A stretch of 64,000 nt of DNA from Pseudomonas fluorescens (GTDB lineage Bacteria; Pseudomonadota; Gammaproteobacteria; Pseudomonadales; Pseudomonadaceae). Below the pieces are notes generated by a model that was not told the origin of the DNA, did no database searches, and saw only the letters and a program-made list of their open reading frames with translations. Numbering within the stretch: position 1 is the stretch's first letter; every line of letters starts with the position of its first letter. The stretch covers positions 209,404-273,403 of the forward strand of contig NZ_CABVHU010000012.1 in assembly GCF_902497855.1 (NCBI RefSeq), written 5' to 3'. Below, piece by piece: positions 33,488 through 41,284 of this stretch. The position numbers and the translations under genes are program-made.

Positions 33488-34669
33488 CTACAAAATTACC
33501 TTGGCACGGCGCAACTCTTCGATCCGCTCAACGCGATACCCCAACTCCCCCAACACCTGATCGGTATGTTCTCCCAGCGCCGCGCCGATATGTCGCGGCT
33601 CGGGCAACCCGTCCGAAAACTTCAACGGACAGGCCATCTGCGGTTGGGTCGAGCCGTCGTTGCGCGGCACTTCAGTGACCAACTGTCGCGAGCGCAATTG
33701 AGGATGGCGAACCGCTTCGCCCAGATTCAATACCGGTTCGACACAGGCATCGAGCTCGGCAAACAGCGCGCACAACTCACCAAAGTCGTGTTTCTCGAAT
33801 TCGGTCTTCAGCGCTTCCTTGAGTTTCTTCTGCTGCGCCGGTTCAGGCGACAAGCCCAAGGTTGCCAGCTCCTCCAGCCCCAGCGCCGTGCACAGTTGTT
33901 TCATGAATGGCGGTTCCAGGCTACCCACTGATAACCAGCGCCCGTCCCGTGAACGGTAATGGTCGTAGAAACTGCCACCATTGAGCATCTGGTCCTCCCA
34001 GTGCGGCTCCGCGCCACAGGCCAGGTAGCCGGCGCCGGCCATGGCGTTCAGACTGAACACGCAATCGGTCATGCTCACATCCAGATACTGCCCTGACCCG
34101 CTGTGTTGACGGGCGATCACCGCTGCCAACAGGCCTATCACCCCGTGCATAGAGCCGCCGGCGACATCCGCCACTTGCATGCCCAGGGGCAAGGGCCCGC
34201 TGTCGGCGCGACCGGTGTAACTGGCCAGCCCTGCCAGCGCCAGGTAATTGATGTCATGGCCGGCGCGGTCCTTGTAAGGGCCGGTCTGACCGTAACCGGT
34301 GATCGAGACGTAGATCAGTTTCGGATTGATCGCCTTCAAGGCTTCATAACCCAGGCCCAGACGCTCCATCACGCCGGGGCGGAACTGCTCCAGCACGATG
34401 TCGTAGTCCTGCAGCAATTGCTTGATCACATCCAGGGCTTCAGGCTGCTTGAGGTCCAGCGCCAGGCTGCGCTTGTTGCGATTGAGGTAGGCGTGGCTGG
34501 CCGAGACCCCCTGGTCATGGGGCGGCAGCACCCGCAACAGGTCCATGCGGCTCGGCGATTCGATACGCAACACCTCGGCCCCCATGTCCGCCAACAGTAA
34601 CGAGGCAAACGGCCCCGGCAACAATGTAGAGAAATCCAGAACCTTGAGTGATGCCAGTGGACCGAGCAT
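33488..34669 (-). CDS. CaiB/BaiF CoA-transferase (alpha-methylacyl-CoA racemase type)
   Basis: This 393-residue family III CoA-transferase begins MLGPLASLKVLDFSTLLPGPFA. The GPFASLLLADMGAEVLRIE segment binds CoA, and the GHDINYLALAGLAS segment carries the aspartate of the family active site. The overall layout with a C-terminal ALGEHTDQVLGELGY is typical of racemases such as Amacr/Mcr. It may transfer CoA between acids or racemise 2-methylacyl-CoA. Surrounding genes give no clue to substrate. It is convergent with the REP region. Confidence 0.88.
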   Translation of the reverse strand: MLGPLASLKVLDFSTLLPGPFASLLLADMGAEVLRIESPSRMDLLRVLPPHDQGVSASHAYLNRNKRSLALDLKQPEALDVIKQLLQDYDIVLEQFRPGVMERLGLGYEALKAINPKLIYVSITGYGQTGPYKDRAGHDINYLALAGLASYTGRADSGPLPLGMQVADVAGGSMHGVIGLLAAVIARQHSGSGQYLDVSMTDCVFSLNAMAGAGYLACGAEPHWEDQMLNGGSFYDHYRSRDGRWLSVGSLEPPFMKQLCTALGLEELATLGLSPEPAQQKKLKEALKTEFEKHDFGELCALFAELDACVEPVLNLGEAVRHPQLRSRQLVTEVPRNDGSTQPQMACPLKFSDGLPEPRHIGAALGEHTDQVLGELGYRVERIEELRRAKVIL

Positions 34670-34774
34670 GGGTCTTCTCCGTAAACGATACTCCCCAGAC
34701 TAGGCAGCCATCGGCATTGCGGCAATCACCTTTTGCGTCAGTTGCGCTGACCGTTGCGCTCAAATCGCCGCCCA

Positions 34775-34802
34775 CGAAAAACCCGCCGAAGCGGGTTTTT
34801 CG
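34775..34802 (-). terminator. Intrinsic terminator of dctA
   Basis: CGAAAAACCCGC and GCGGGTTTTTCG form a stem of ACCCGC/GCGGGT with a 4-base loop and A/T tracts on both sides, so it can work in either direction. It lies 30 bp beyond the dctA stop. Confidence 0.92.
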
Positions 34803-34831
34803 TTGCAGCCTGAGCAGCGGTGAAGCGAGCG

Positions 34832-36166
34832 TTACTTGACGCCGTTCGGGGTTGGGCCTTCGGCCACGCCCAGGTCATCTTCTTCACGCTCGTCGGCGAT
34901 ACCGCGACCGCCGGAAGCCAGTTCGGCGTGCATCACATCGACATCCAGTTCCTTGACCCACTTGGCCACCACCAGGGTCGCCACGGCATTGCCCACCAGG
35001 TTGGTCAGGGCGCGGGCTTCGGACATGAAGCGGTCGATACCCAGAATCAGCGCCAGGCCGGCAACCGGCAGATGGCCGACCGCAGACAGGGTCGCCGCCA
35101 GCACGATGAAGCCGCTGCCGGTCACGCCCGCCGCGCCTTTGGAGGACAGCAGCAATACCACCAGCAGCGTGATCTGGTGAGTGATATCCATGTGCGTGTC
35201 GGTGGCCTGAGCAATAAACACCGCCGCCATGGTCAGGTAGATCGCCGTACCGTCGAGGTTGAACGAGTAACCGGTCGGGATCACCAGACCGACCACGGAT
35301 TTCTGCGCGCCCAGACGCTCCATCTTGATCAGCATGCGGGGCAGCACCGATTCCGAGGAGGAAGTCCCCAGCACGATCAGCAGTTCTTCACGAATATAAC
35401 GGATCACTTTCAGCACGCTGAAACCGTGGGCGCGAGCGATACCGCCCAACACCACCAGGACGAACAGCAGGCAAGTGATGTAGAAGCAGGCCATCAACTG
35501 ACCCAGTTGCACCAGCGAGCCGACACCGTAGGCGCCGATGGTGAACGCCATGGCACCGAAGGCACCGATTGGCGCGAGCTTCATGATCATGTTGATGATG
35601 TTGAACATCACGTGGGCGAAACGATCGATGAAATCCAGGATCGGTTTGCCGTAGGCACCCAGGCGATGCAGGGCGAAACCGAAGATCACCGAGAACATCA
35701 GCACTTGCAGGATGTCACCCGTGGCGAACGCGCCGACGATGGTGGACGGGATGACATTCAGGAGGAAGCCGACCACGCTTTGATCGGCACCGGCGGCGAC
35801 GTACTGAGCGACTTTGGAGGCATCCAGGGTGGTGACGTCGATGTGCATGCCGGCACCGGGCTGCACGATATTGACCACCACCAGACCGACCAGCAATGCG
35901 ATGGTCGACACGATTTCGAAGTACAGCAGCGCGTAACCGCCGGTCTTGCCGACCGACTTCATGTTCTGCATGCCGGCGATACCGCTGACAACGGTACAGA
36001 AGATGATGGGCGCGATGATCATTTTGATCAGTTTGATGAACCCGTCACCCAGCGGTTTGAGGGCCACACCCGTCTGCGGGTAGAAGTGACCAAGCAGGAT
36101 GCCGATGGCGATAGCAACGATCACCTGGAAATACAGGGATTTGTACAGTGGCTGACGAGTCGTCAT
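34832..36166 (-). CDS. dctA: C4-dicarboxylate:cation symporter
   Basis: DctA imports succinate, fumarate and malate with protons or sodium. The 444-residue protein has the DAACS layout: about eight membrane helices, the serine-rich re-entrant loop SSSESVLPRMLIKME, the conserved GYSFNLDGTAIYLTMAAVFIAQA segment and the second hairpin SKGAAGVTGSGFIVLAATL. The ATG at 36166 follows GAGGAAC; the in-frame extension to 36313 crosses the promoter. Upstream is a consensus sigma-54 promoter with two dyads, the arrangement expected for control by a DctB/DctD-type two-component system. No dctBD genes are in the window. Confidence 0.96.
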   Translation of the reverse strand: MTTRQPLYKSLYFQVIVAIAIGILLGHFYPQTGVALKPLGDGFIKLIKMIIAPIIFCTVVSGIAGMQNMKSVGKTGGYALLYFEIVSTIALLVGLVVVNIVQPGAGMHIDVTTLDASKVAQYVAAGADQSVVGFLLNVIPSTIVGAFATGDILQVLMFSVIFGFALHRLGAYGKPILDFIDRFAHVMFNIINMIMKLAPIGAFGAMAFTIGAYGVGSLVQLGQLMACFYITCLLFVLVVLGGIARAHGFSVLKVIRYIREELLIVLGTSSSESVLPRMLIKMERLGAQKSVVGLVIPTGYSFNLDGTAIYLTMAAVFIAQATDTHMDITHQITLLVVLLLSSKGAAGVTGSGFIVLAATLSAVGHLPVAGLALILGIDRFMSEARALTNLVGNAVATLVVAKWVKELDVDVMHAELASGGRGIADEREEDDLGVAEGPTPNGVK

Positions 36167-36297
36167 TGCAAAGTTCCTCAAGAGCGTCCGGCGACAACAT
36201 CCATCTGTTGTCGACGACACCTCATTTGCGAACCCTCCTGCACTGGAGGGATTTGTTTTGTCGAGCTGCGCATCGGCAGGCATCTGCTGGTTGTATC

Positions 36298-36312
36298 GCA
36301 AGGCCCGTGCCA
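36298..36312 (-). promoter_or_regulatory. Sigma-54 promoter of dctA
   Basis: Reading the minus strand, TGGCACGGGCCTTGC matches the -24/-12 consensus (GG and GC separated by the required 10 bases). Transcription would start near 36287, about 120 nt before the dctA ATG. dctA promoters of this type are known to need RpoN. Confidence 0.85.
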
Positions 36313-36390
36313 CCTTCGGGGAAATGTCCTACAGCCTTTTGACATCAAGGGTTACAGGTTTTTCCTAGGCTCTGAACAGTCACAGCAGCG

Positions 36391-36447
36391 TGGCGGAATC
36401 CCGCCAATCGGCCAAATCGCGTCCTGCAATTTGGCGGATATCCGCCT
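36391..36447. promoter_or_regulatory. Twin dyad sites upstream of dctA promoter (candidate DctD UAS)
   Basis: TGGCGGAATCCCGCCA (36391-36406) and TGGCGGATATCCGCC (36432-36446) are closely similar palindromes whose centres are 41 bp apart, about four helical turns. They lie about 110 and 150 bp upstream of the predicted dctA start site, where a sigma-54 activator should bind. They could alternatively serve the divergent AraC-family gene. Confidence 0.6.
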
Positions 36448-36504
36448 TGTTGCTCGCCCGTGCACCCGGCTACCATCCGCTGCTCAATGGACGGACCTGC
36501 CTCT

Positions 36505-37503
36505 ATGCGCGAACGCACCATCGCCAGTCATTTCGCCCGCGCCGCCCTGGGAGGGGCGCGCCTGCGTGGGTACGACTATTCGAACCTGCTGCAGCGATTG
36601 GGTATCAACGCCGAACTGCTCGACGAGCCGCGTGCACGCATCGCGCCCGAGCAGTTCACCCGGTTGATCCAGGGACTGTGGCTGGCCCTGGACGATGAGT
36701 ACCTGGGATTCGGGTCGGCCCCGAGCAAACCGGGCAGCTTCGCGATGATGTGTCATGCGGTGATCCACTGCCGCAATCTGGAAAGCGCGCTCAATCGCGG
36801 CTTATTGTTTTATAGCTTATTCCCCGGGGCTCCGCGCCTGAGCCTGATCCGCGAAGACGAATGGGTGCGCCTGAGCCTCGACGATGCGCAGCTGTGGGAC
36901 CCGGACCATTTCCTCAGCGAGAGCCTGCTGATGATCTGGCATCGACTTGGCAGCTGGATGATCGGCCAGCGCATTCGTCTGGAGCAGGCAACCTTCAGCT
37001 ATCCAAGGCCCGAACACGGCGCGGAATACGATTTGCTGTTTTCATGCCCGCTGCAGTTCAAGGCGGCGCAGAGCAGCCTGCTGTTTCACAGCCGCTACCT
37101 GAGCATGCCGCTGTTGCAGGACGAACGAACCCTCAAGCGTTTCCTCGAACGGTCCCCGGCCGACCTGTTGTCGCGCCCGGATGACGGCGACAGCCTGAGC
37201 AGCCAGCTGCGACGCCTGCTCAGCCGCGACAGTTCCTGCTGGCCTGACCTGGAATCGGTGGCCGCACACCTGCACATCAGCCCGCAGACGCTGCGTCGAC
37301 ACTTGCGTGAAGAGGGTTCGAGCTTTCAGGAATTGAAGGACCAGTTGCGCCGGGACATTGCGATTTATCACTTGGGGCGTGCAGACCTGTCGTTGCAACA
37401 GATTGCCGAGCAGCTGGGGTTTTCCGAGCCGTCAGCGTTTCACCGGGCTTTCAAGAAATGGACAGGATTGACGCCGGGGGCCTACCGCGCCCAGGGGAAT
37501 TAA
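36505..37503 (+). CDS. AraC-family transcriptional regulator (OruR-like)
   Basis: This protein of about 332 residues has an N-terminal Arabinose_bd-type region (MRERTIASHFARAALGGARL to about 200). Two helix-turn-helix motifs follow in the C-terminal 100 residues: SVAAHLHISPQTLRRHLREE and QIAEQLGFSEPSAFHRAFKK, with a final GLTPGAYRAQ. This layout resembles OruR/ArgR-like regulators of amino acid use, but the target is unknown. Start choice is uncertain: ATG codons at 36487 and 36505 are both possible and neither has a strong ribosome site. It is divergent from dctA and convergent with phoQ. Confidence 0.85.
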   Translation: MRERTIASHFARAALGGARLRGYDYSNLLQRLGINAELLDEPRARIAPEQFTRLIQGLWLALDDEYLGFGSAPSKPGSFAMMCHAVIHCRNLESALNRGLLFYSLFPGAPRLSLIREDEWVRLSLDDAQLWDPDHFLSESLLMIWHRLGSWMIGQRIRLEQATFSYPRPEHGAEYDLLFSCPLQFKAAQSSLLFHSRYLSMPLLQDERTLKRFLERSPADLLSRPDDGDSLSSQLRRLLSRDSSCWPDLESVAAHLHISPQTLRRHLREEGSSFQELKDQLRRDIAIYHLGRADLSLQQIAEQLGFSEPSAFHRAFKKWTGLTPGAYRAQGN

Positions 37504-37535
37504 GCTCCGGGGCCAAGCGCCAGGGTGAACTTTGG

Positions 37536-38882
37536 TCAAACCACCGGAACCTGAATCCGAAACGCCGCCCCGCCCAGGGGTGAATCATCCAGGGTCAGCT
37601 TCGCGCCGTAGCTTTCGATGATGTCCTTGACCACCGCCAGGCCAATGCCCTGCCCCGGATGCTGGCGGTCCAGGCGTTCGCCGCGCTGCAGAATCCGCGC
37701 GCGCTGATCCGGTGGCACCCCGGGGCCGTCATCCTCGACGCACAACTCGATCCCGTCCAGGGTCTCGCGCGCGCTGATGTGCACTTCGCCGAGGCACAGG
37801 CGATAGGCGTTTTCCAGCAGATTGCCCAACATCTCCAGCAAGGCGCCCTGCTCGATCGGCACATAACAGGGCTCTGGCAGATCAATGGTCACCCGCACCT
37901 GCTTATCGCTATAAACCTTGTCCAGCGTGTCGCAAAGGCTCTGCAATACCGGACGCAAGCGCACCTGATGTCGCACCAGTCCGCTTTTGCGCAAGCTGGC
38001 GCGCTGTAGCTGATAACCGATCTGCTGGCTCATGCGCTCGATCTGGGTTTGCAGGACCCAGGCCTGATCGCGATCCGCCGGCCGCAGGGCCATATCCTCG
38101 CTGACGCCTTGCAGCACTGTCAGCGGAGTTTTCAGGCTGTGGGCCAGGTCATCGAGAGAATCGCGATAGCGGCTGCGCTGGTCGCGCTCGCTATGCAGCA
38201 AACGGTTCAGGGAACCGGTCAGGCGCAGCAGTTCGCTCGGGTGTTGTTCGCTGAGGCTTTCGCGGGTGCCGCTTTCGATCTCGTCCAGTTCCTGACTCAA
38301 CCGGCGTAACGCCTGCAAGCCCCATGTCAGACCGATCCACAGCAACGCCAACAACACCAGCAAAGCCGCGCCGAAGCCCAGGTAAAGGTTTTCCCGCAGG
38401 CCTTCAAGGGTGATTTCGTAGTCACGCAGCGGTTGCAGTGCGACAAAACTGAACGCCGCACTTTTGCCGCCGAGCAATTTGACCTCGACGTCATAGACGA
38501 AGAACTCCTGGCCATTGTCTTCGCGAATCCTCGCGAACTCGTTACCGTGGCCGTCGTAACGTGGCGTGTAATTGATGTTCTCTTCGAGGGTGTCTTTCGA
38601 GCGCCAGACCAGTCGACCTTCACGGTTGTAGATATAACCGAGCAAACGGCCATCGGCGAGGTTGAAACGTTCGTCGGGCAACTGCGCCGGCATCTGCAAG
38701 CGGTTGTTCTCTACCCGTGCCGCAGAGATCAACGTGGTGACGTCCGATGCCAGGCGCTGCTCGATGGCGTCCTGCAATGCCAGGCTGAACGCACCCTGCA
38801 TTGCCGGCAGCAACGCGAGCATGAACAATACCGCCAGGATCGTGGCGGCGAGCATCAGACGAATTCGAAGAGAACTGATCAA
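37536..38882 (-). CDS. phoQ: Sensor histidine kinase PhoQ
   Basis: PhoQ senses low Mg2+ and related envelope conditions and controls PhoP. The 448-residue protein has membrane helices at about 9-31 and 168-189, with an acidic periplasmic domain between. HAMP follows, then HisKA with H248 in DDLAHSLKTPLTVLQ, the PhoQ-type motif, and HATPase with NLLENAYRLC, DDGPGVPPD and GQGIGLAVV. The only suitable start is TTG 38882, which overlaps the phoP stop (TTGA); family members begin M-I-x-S-L-R-I-R-L, so the frame is right. This implies strong translational coupling to phoP. Confidence 0.94.
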   Translation of the reverse strand: MISSLRIRLMLAATILAVLFMLALLPAMQGAFSLALQDAIEQRLASDVTTLISAARVENNRLQMPAQLPDERFNLADGRLLGYIYNREGRLVWRSKDTLEENINYTPRYDGHGNEFARIREDNGQEFFVYDVEVKLLGGKSAAFSFVALQPLRDYEITLEGLRENLYLGFGAALLVLLALLWIGLTWGLQALRRLSQELDEIESGTRESLSEQHPSELLRLTGSLNRLLHSERDQRSRYRDSLDDLAHSLKTPLTVLQGVSEDMALRPADRDQAWVLQTQIERMSQQIGYQLQRASLRKSGLVRHQVRLRPVLQSLCDTLDKVYSDKQVRVTIDLPEPCYVPIEQGALLEMLGNLLENAYRLCLGEVHISARETLDGIELCVEDDGPGVPPDQRARILQRGERLDRQHPGQGIGLAVVKDIIESYGAKLTLDDSPLGGAAFRIQVPVV

Positions 38883-39556
38883 GTGCAGCGCTCATTGAAC
38901 AGATAGCCGAGACCACGCACGGTATCGATCGGTTTGAAGCCGGTGGGGCCCTCCAGCTTTCGGCGCAGACGGCCGACCAACACTTCGATCACGTTCGGAT
39001 CGCGCTCGTCATCGTCCGGGTAAAGCTGCTCCATCAAGCGGTCCTTGGGCACCACTTGCTGGTGGTGGCGCATCAAGTATTCGAGTATCCGGTACTCATA
39101 CGCAGTCAGCGCCAGCGGCAGTTCATCGAGGGATGCCTGCTTACGGTTGAGGTCCAGCAGCAGCGGCCCGGCGACAATCGTCGACTGGGTGAACCCGCTG
39201 GAGCGACGGAGCAAGGCATTCAGGCGCGCCTCCAGTTCTTCGAACTGGAACGGCTTGACCACATAGTCGTCGGCACCGGCCGCAAGGCCTTCGACCTTGT
39301 CTTGCCAGTTGCCACGCGCGGTGAGGATCAGTATCGGAAAGGTCTTGCCCTGCGAGCGCAGCTGACGGATCAGGTCCAGCCCGCCCATGCCCGGCAAGCC
39401 GAGATCGATTACCGCCAGGTCATGGTTGAACTGTTCGGTCTGATACAGCGCCTCGGTGGCGTTGGCCACGGACTCGACCACGTGGCCGCTATCCGTCAGG
39501 CGGGTTTTCAGGTGATGGCGCAACAGCGCTTCATCTTCGACGACCAGCAGTTTCAT
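38879..39556 (-). CDS. phoP: Response regulator PhoP
   Basis: This 225-residue OmpR-type regulator has receiver acidic residues ED at 8-9, D51 in LAVIDLGLPGMGG as phospho-acceptor and K in YVVKPFQF. A winged-helix domain ends NVIEVLVGRLRRKLEGPTGFKPIDTVRGLGY, the signature of the PhoP group. The ATG at 39556 follows GGGAGGG. The gene lies between oprH and phoQ, the operon order of P. aeruginosa oprH-phoP-phoQ. The promoter for the whole operon carries PhoP-type repeats, so positive autoregulation is likely. Confidence 0.96.
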   Translation of the reverse strand: MKLLVVEDEALLRHHLKTRLTDSGHVVESVANATEALYQTEQFNHDLAVIDLGLPGMGGLDLIRQLRSQGKTFPILILTARGNWQDKVEGLAAGADDYVVKPFQFEELEARLNALLRRSSGFTQSTIVAGPLLLDLNRKQASLDELPLALTAYEYRILEYLMRHHQQVVPKDRLMEQLYPDDDERDPNVIEVLVGRLRRKLEGPTGFKPIDTVRGLGYLFNERCT

Positions 39557-39622
39557 AACGCCCTCCCGGGCCAATCAACATCGTGAGGCATGAACGGCGC
39601 ACCTCGATGACTGACAGGGCGA

Positions 39623-39653
39623 TGCCGGATCAGCCTGCTGGGTTGATCCGGCA
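39623..39653 (-). other. oprH-phoP intergenic hairpin
   Basis: TGCCGGATCA (39623-39632) and TGATCCGGCA (39644-39653) form a perfect 10-bp stem with an 11-base loop between oprH and phoP. There is no T-run, so it is more likely a processing, stability or attenuation element than a full terminator. It could explain higher expression of oprH than phoPQ. Confidence 0.55.
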
Positions 39654-39674
39654 CCAACCTGTCGCGAACGCTTT

Positions 39675-40277
39675 TCAGAAAGCGTAGTTAGCGGAGACGT
39701 ACGTCTGGGCGCTGCTGTTCACGCCCAGCGAACCCTGTTTGCCGCTGCCGCGCTCGCTCACCTCGGTGCTGGCATTGTGGCGCAGGTAACGGTAACCCAG
39801 TTCAACCGACGTGTTTCGCGAAACCTGTTGCAAAACGCCTACCTGGCCGCCAATGGCGTAACCCATGTTGGTGTCGCGGCTGAAACCTGTCGATTCCTGG
39901 GTCGTTTTGGTCAACCCGGCAGAGAGGCCGCCGAACAGCTTGGTGCTGCCACCCCCCGGGTAGAACAGATCGTAGCTGCCCAGCAGGTTTTCATGACGCA
40001 GTTTAATGCCATTGTGCGAGCCCGACACGTTGTCGTAAGTGGCGTAGTAGCGGCCCTCGCTGTTTTGCCGACCCAGGCGCACACCCCAGGTGTTGTCCTT
40101 GCCGATCACGCCGTCGGCGTTCGGGCGATCGAGGTTATCGTTCAGGGCGTGGGACTTTTTGACCTTGTCGCTGGTCTGGCCAAAAGTAAGGCTGGCGAAA
40201 TTGTCATCGGAGGCGAACGCTGCCGTGCTCGCGCCCATTACGGTAATTGCCAGAAGCAGTTTTTTGAATCCAGTCAT
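39675..40277 (-). CDS. oprH: Outer membrane protein OprH
   Basis: OprH is a small outer-membrane beta barrel made in large amounts at low Mg2+, where it binds lipopolysaccharide and protects against polymyxin and aminoglycosides. The protein is 200 residues, as in P. aeruginosa. It has a signal peptide (LLLAITVMGASTAAFA, cleavage before SDD), alternating beta strands such as TWGVRLGRQNSEGRYYATYDN and KLFGGLSAGLTKTTQ, and a C-terminal aromatic residue (TYVSANYAF) for BAM recognition. Its promoter contains the 11-bp-period PhoP-type array. It is first in the oprH-phoP-phoQ operon. Confidence 0.93.
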   Translation of the reverse strand: MTGFKKLLLAITVMGASTAAFASDDNFASLTFGQTSDKVKKSHALNDNLDRPNADGVIGKDNTWGVRLGRQNSEGRYYATYDNVSGSHNGIKLRHENLLGSYDLFYPGGGSTKLFGGLSAGLTKTTQESTGFSRDTNMGYAIGGQVGVLQQVSRNTSVELGYRYLRHNASTEVSERGSGKQGSLGVNSSAQTYVSANYAF

Positions 40278-40321
40278 GGGTGAAACTCCTAGTGAGTGAC
40301 GTGTTGTTTGGGTACGGGGCA

Positions 40322-40377
40322 AGATTACTGACCTCGCCCTGAACGCCCCCTGAACACGCGCTTAACCTGAGCTGAAC
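40322..40377 (-). promoter_or_regulatory. oprH promoter with five PhoP-type half-sites
   Basis: On the minus strand, hexamers GTTCAG, GTTAAG, GTTCAG, GTTCAG and GGTCAG start every 11 bases (plus-strand positions 40372, 40361, 40350, 40339 and 40328). A -10-like TAATCT lies at 40322-40327. PhoP binds direct repeats of this type at 11-bp spacing; the repeat at 40339-40344 ends 11 bases from the -10, as in classic PhoP-activated promoters. Confidence 0.78.
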
Positions 40378-40424
40378 CAGACCCACCCAGCTGTTTCGAT
40401 GACTTTCCTGCAGGAGTTCCGATC

Positions 40425-40487
40425 ATGCGAATGCTCTTTGCTCTCTTCTTGCTGGTTGTCAGCGGGCTGACCCATCGACCTGTTTAG
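40425..40487 (+). CDS. Possible 20-aa small membrane peptide
   Basis: The 20-codon frame reads MRMLFALFLLVVSGLTHRPV and is preceded by AGGAG at eight bases. It is a single hydrophobic helix with a short polar tail. It sits between the PhoP-type repeats of oprH and the phosphopantetheinyl transferase gene. Frames this short occur by chance, and a remnant of a larger gene is possible. The ribosome site and strong hydrophobic bias give modest support. Confidence 0.35.
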   Translation: MRMLFALFLLVVSGLTHRPV

Positions 40488-40517
40488 GACTACCCAGCAC
40501 CCAGGCAACCCGGCAAA

Positions 40518-41252
40518 ATGCCCGACATGAATCCCGTCCCCGCCCTACCCGTTTGCTGCACCCCACTCGATGCCGATTGGCCGCTCCCCTTGGTGCTGCC
40601 CGATACCGTCCTGCTGGGCACTCACTTCGATAGCGCGCAATTGGCCAGCGATGATTTTCAACGCAGTGCCATCGAGCCACCGGCCAGCATCCAGCGCTCG
40701 GTCGCCAAGCGCCAGGCGGAGTTTCTCGCCGGACGGGTCTGCGCCCGGGCGGCATTGCAGGCATTGGAAGGACTGGACTTTATCCCGGCCATCGGTGAAG
40801 ACCGGGCACCGGTGTGGCCGTCACATATCGCCGGCTCGATCACCCACAGTACCGGCCGGGCGGCGGCGATCGTCGCGAAGAAAAGCCACTGGCGCGGGCT
40901 GGGCATGGACCTGGAAAACCTGCTCGCCCCTGACCGGGCCGAACGCCTGGCCGGGGAAATCCTCACCGCGCCGGAGTTGCAGCGTATGAACGCAAGCCCT
41001 CGGGATCAGTTGGCGTTGCGGGTGACGCTGACGTTTTCGGTGAAGGAAAGTTTGTTCAAGGCGCTGTACCCGATCGTTCGGCAGCGATTCTATTTTGAGC
41101 ATGCTGAAGTGCTGGAGTGGAGTGACGGTGGTGAAGTGCGGCTGCGGTTGCTCACCGACCTGTCCAGCGAATGGCGCAATGGCACCGAGCTGGATGCGCA
41201 GTTTGCGGTGATGGATGGGCAGTTATTGAGTCTGGTCAGCATCAAGGCCTGA
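40518..41252 (+). CDS. pcpS: 4'-phosphopantetheinyl transferase (EntD/PcpS type)
   Basis: This enzyme moves 4'-phosphopantetheine from CoA to acyl- and peptidyl-carrier proteins, and in pseudomonads a single such enzyme can serve both fatty-acid and siderophore synthesis. The 244-residue protein starts MPDMNPVPALPVCCTPLDAD. It has RQAEFLAGRVCARAAL, GSITHSTGRAAAIVA, the magnesium-binding GMDLE near residue 133 and the final motif FSVKESLFKAL. A weak ribosome site precedes the ATG; the 20-codon frame ends 30 bp upstream. The symbol rests on similarity to P. aeruginosa PcpS. Confidence 0.9.
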   Translation: MPDMNPVPALPVCCTPLDADWPLPLVLPDTVLLGTHFDSAQLASDDFQRSAIEPPASIQRSVAKRQAEFLAGRVCARAALQALEGLDFIPAIGEDRAPVWPSHIAGSITHSTGRAAAIVAKKSHWRGLGMDLENLLAPDRAERLAGEILTAPELQRMNASPRDQLALRVTLTFSVKESLFKALYPIVRQRFYFEHAEVLEWSDGGEVRLRLLTDLSSEWRNGTELDAQFAVMDGQLLSLVSIKA

Positions 41253-41284
41253 AGATTTTCAGTGCCTCAAACACAACCAGGATC

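Noticed and set aside
34820..36667. 615-codon frame opposite dctA
   Set aside because: It is His/Gln/Asp-rich with no domains, and dctA on the other strand is unmistakable.
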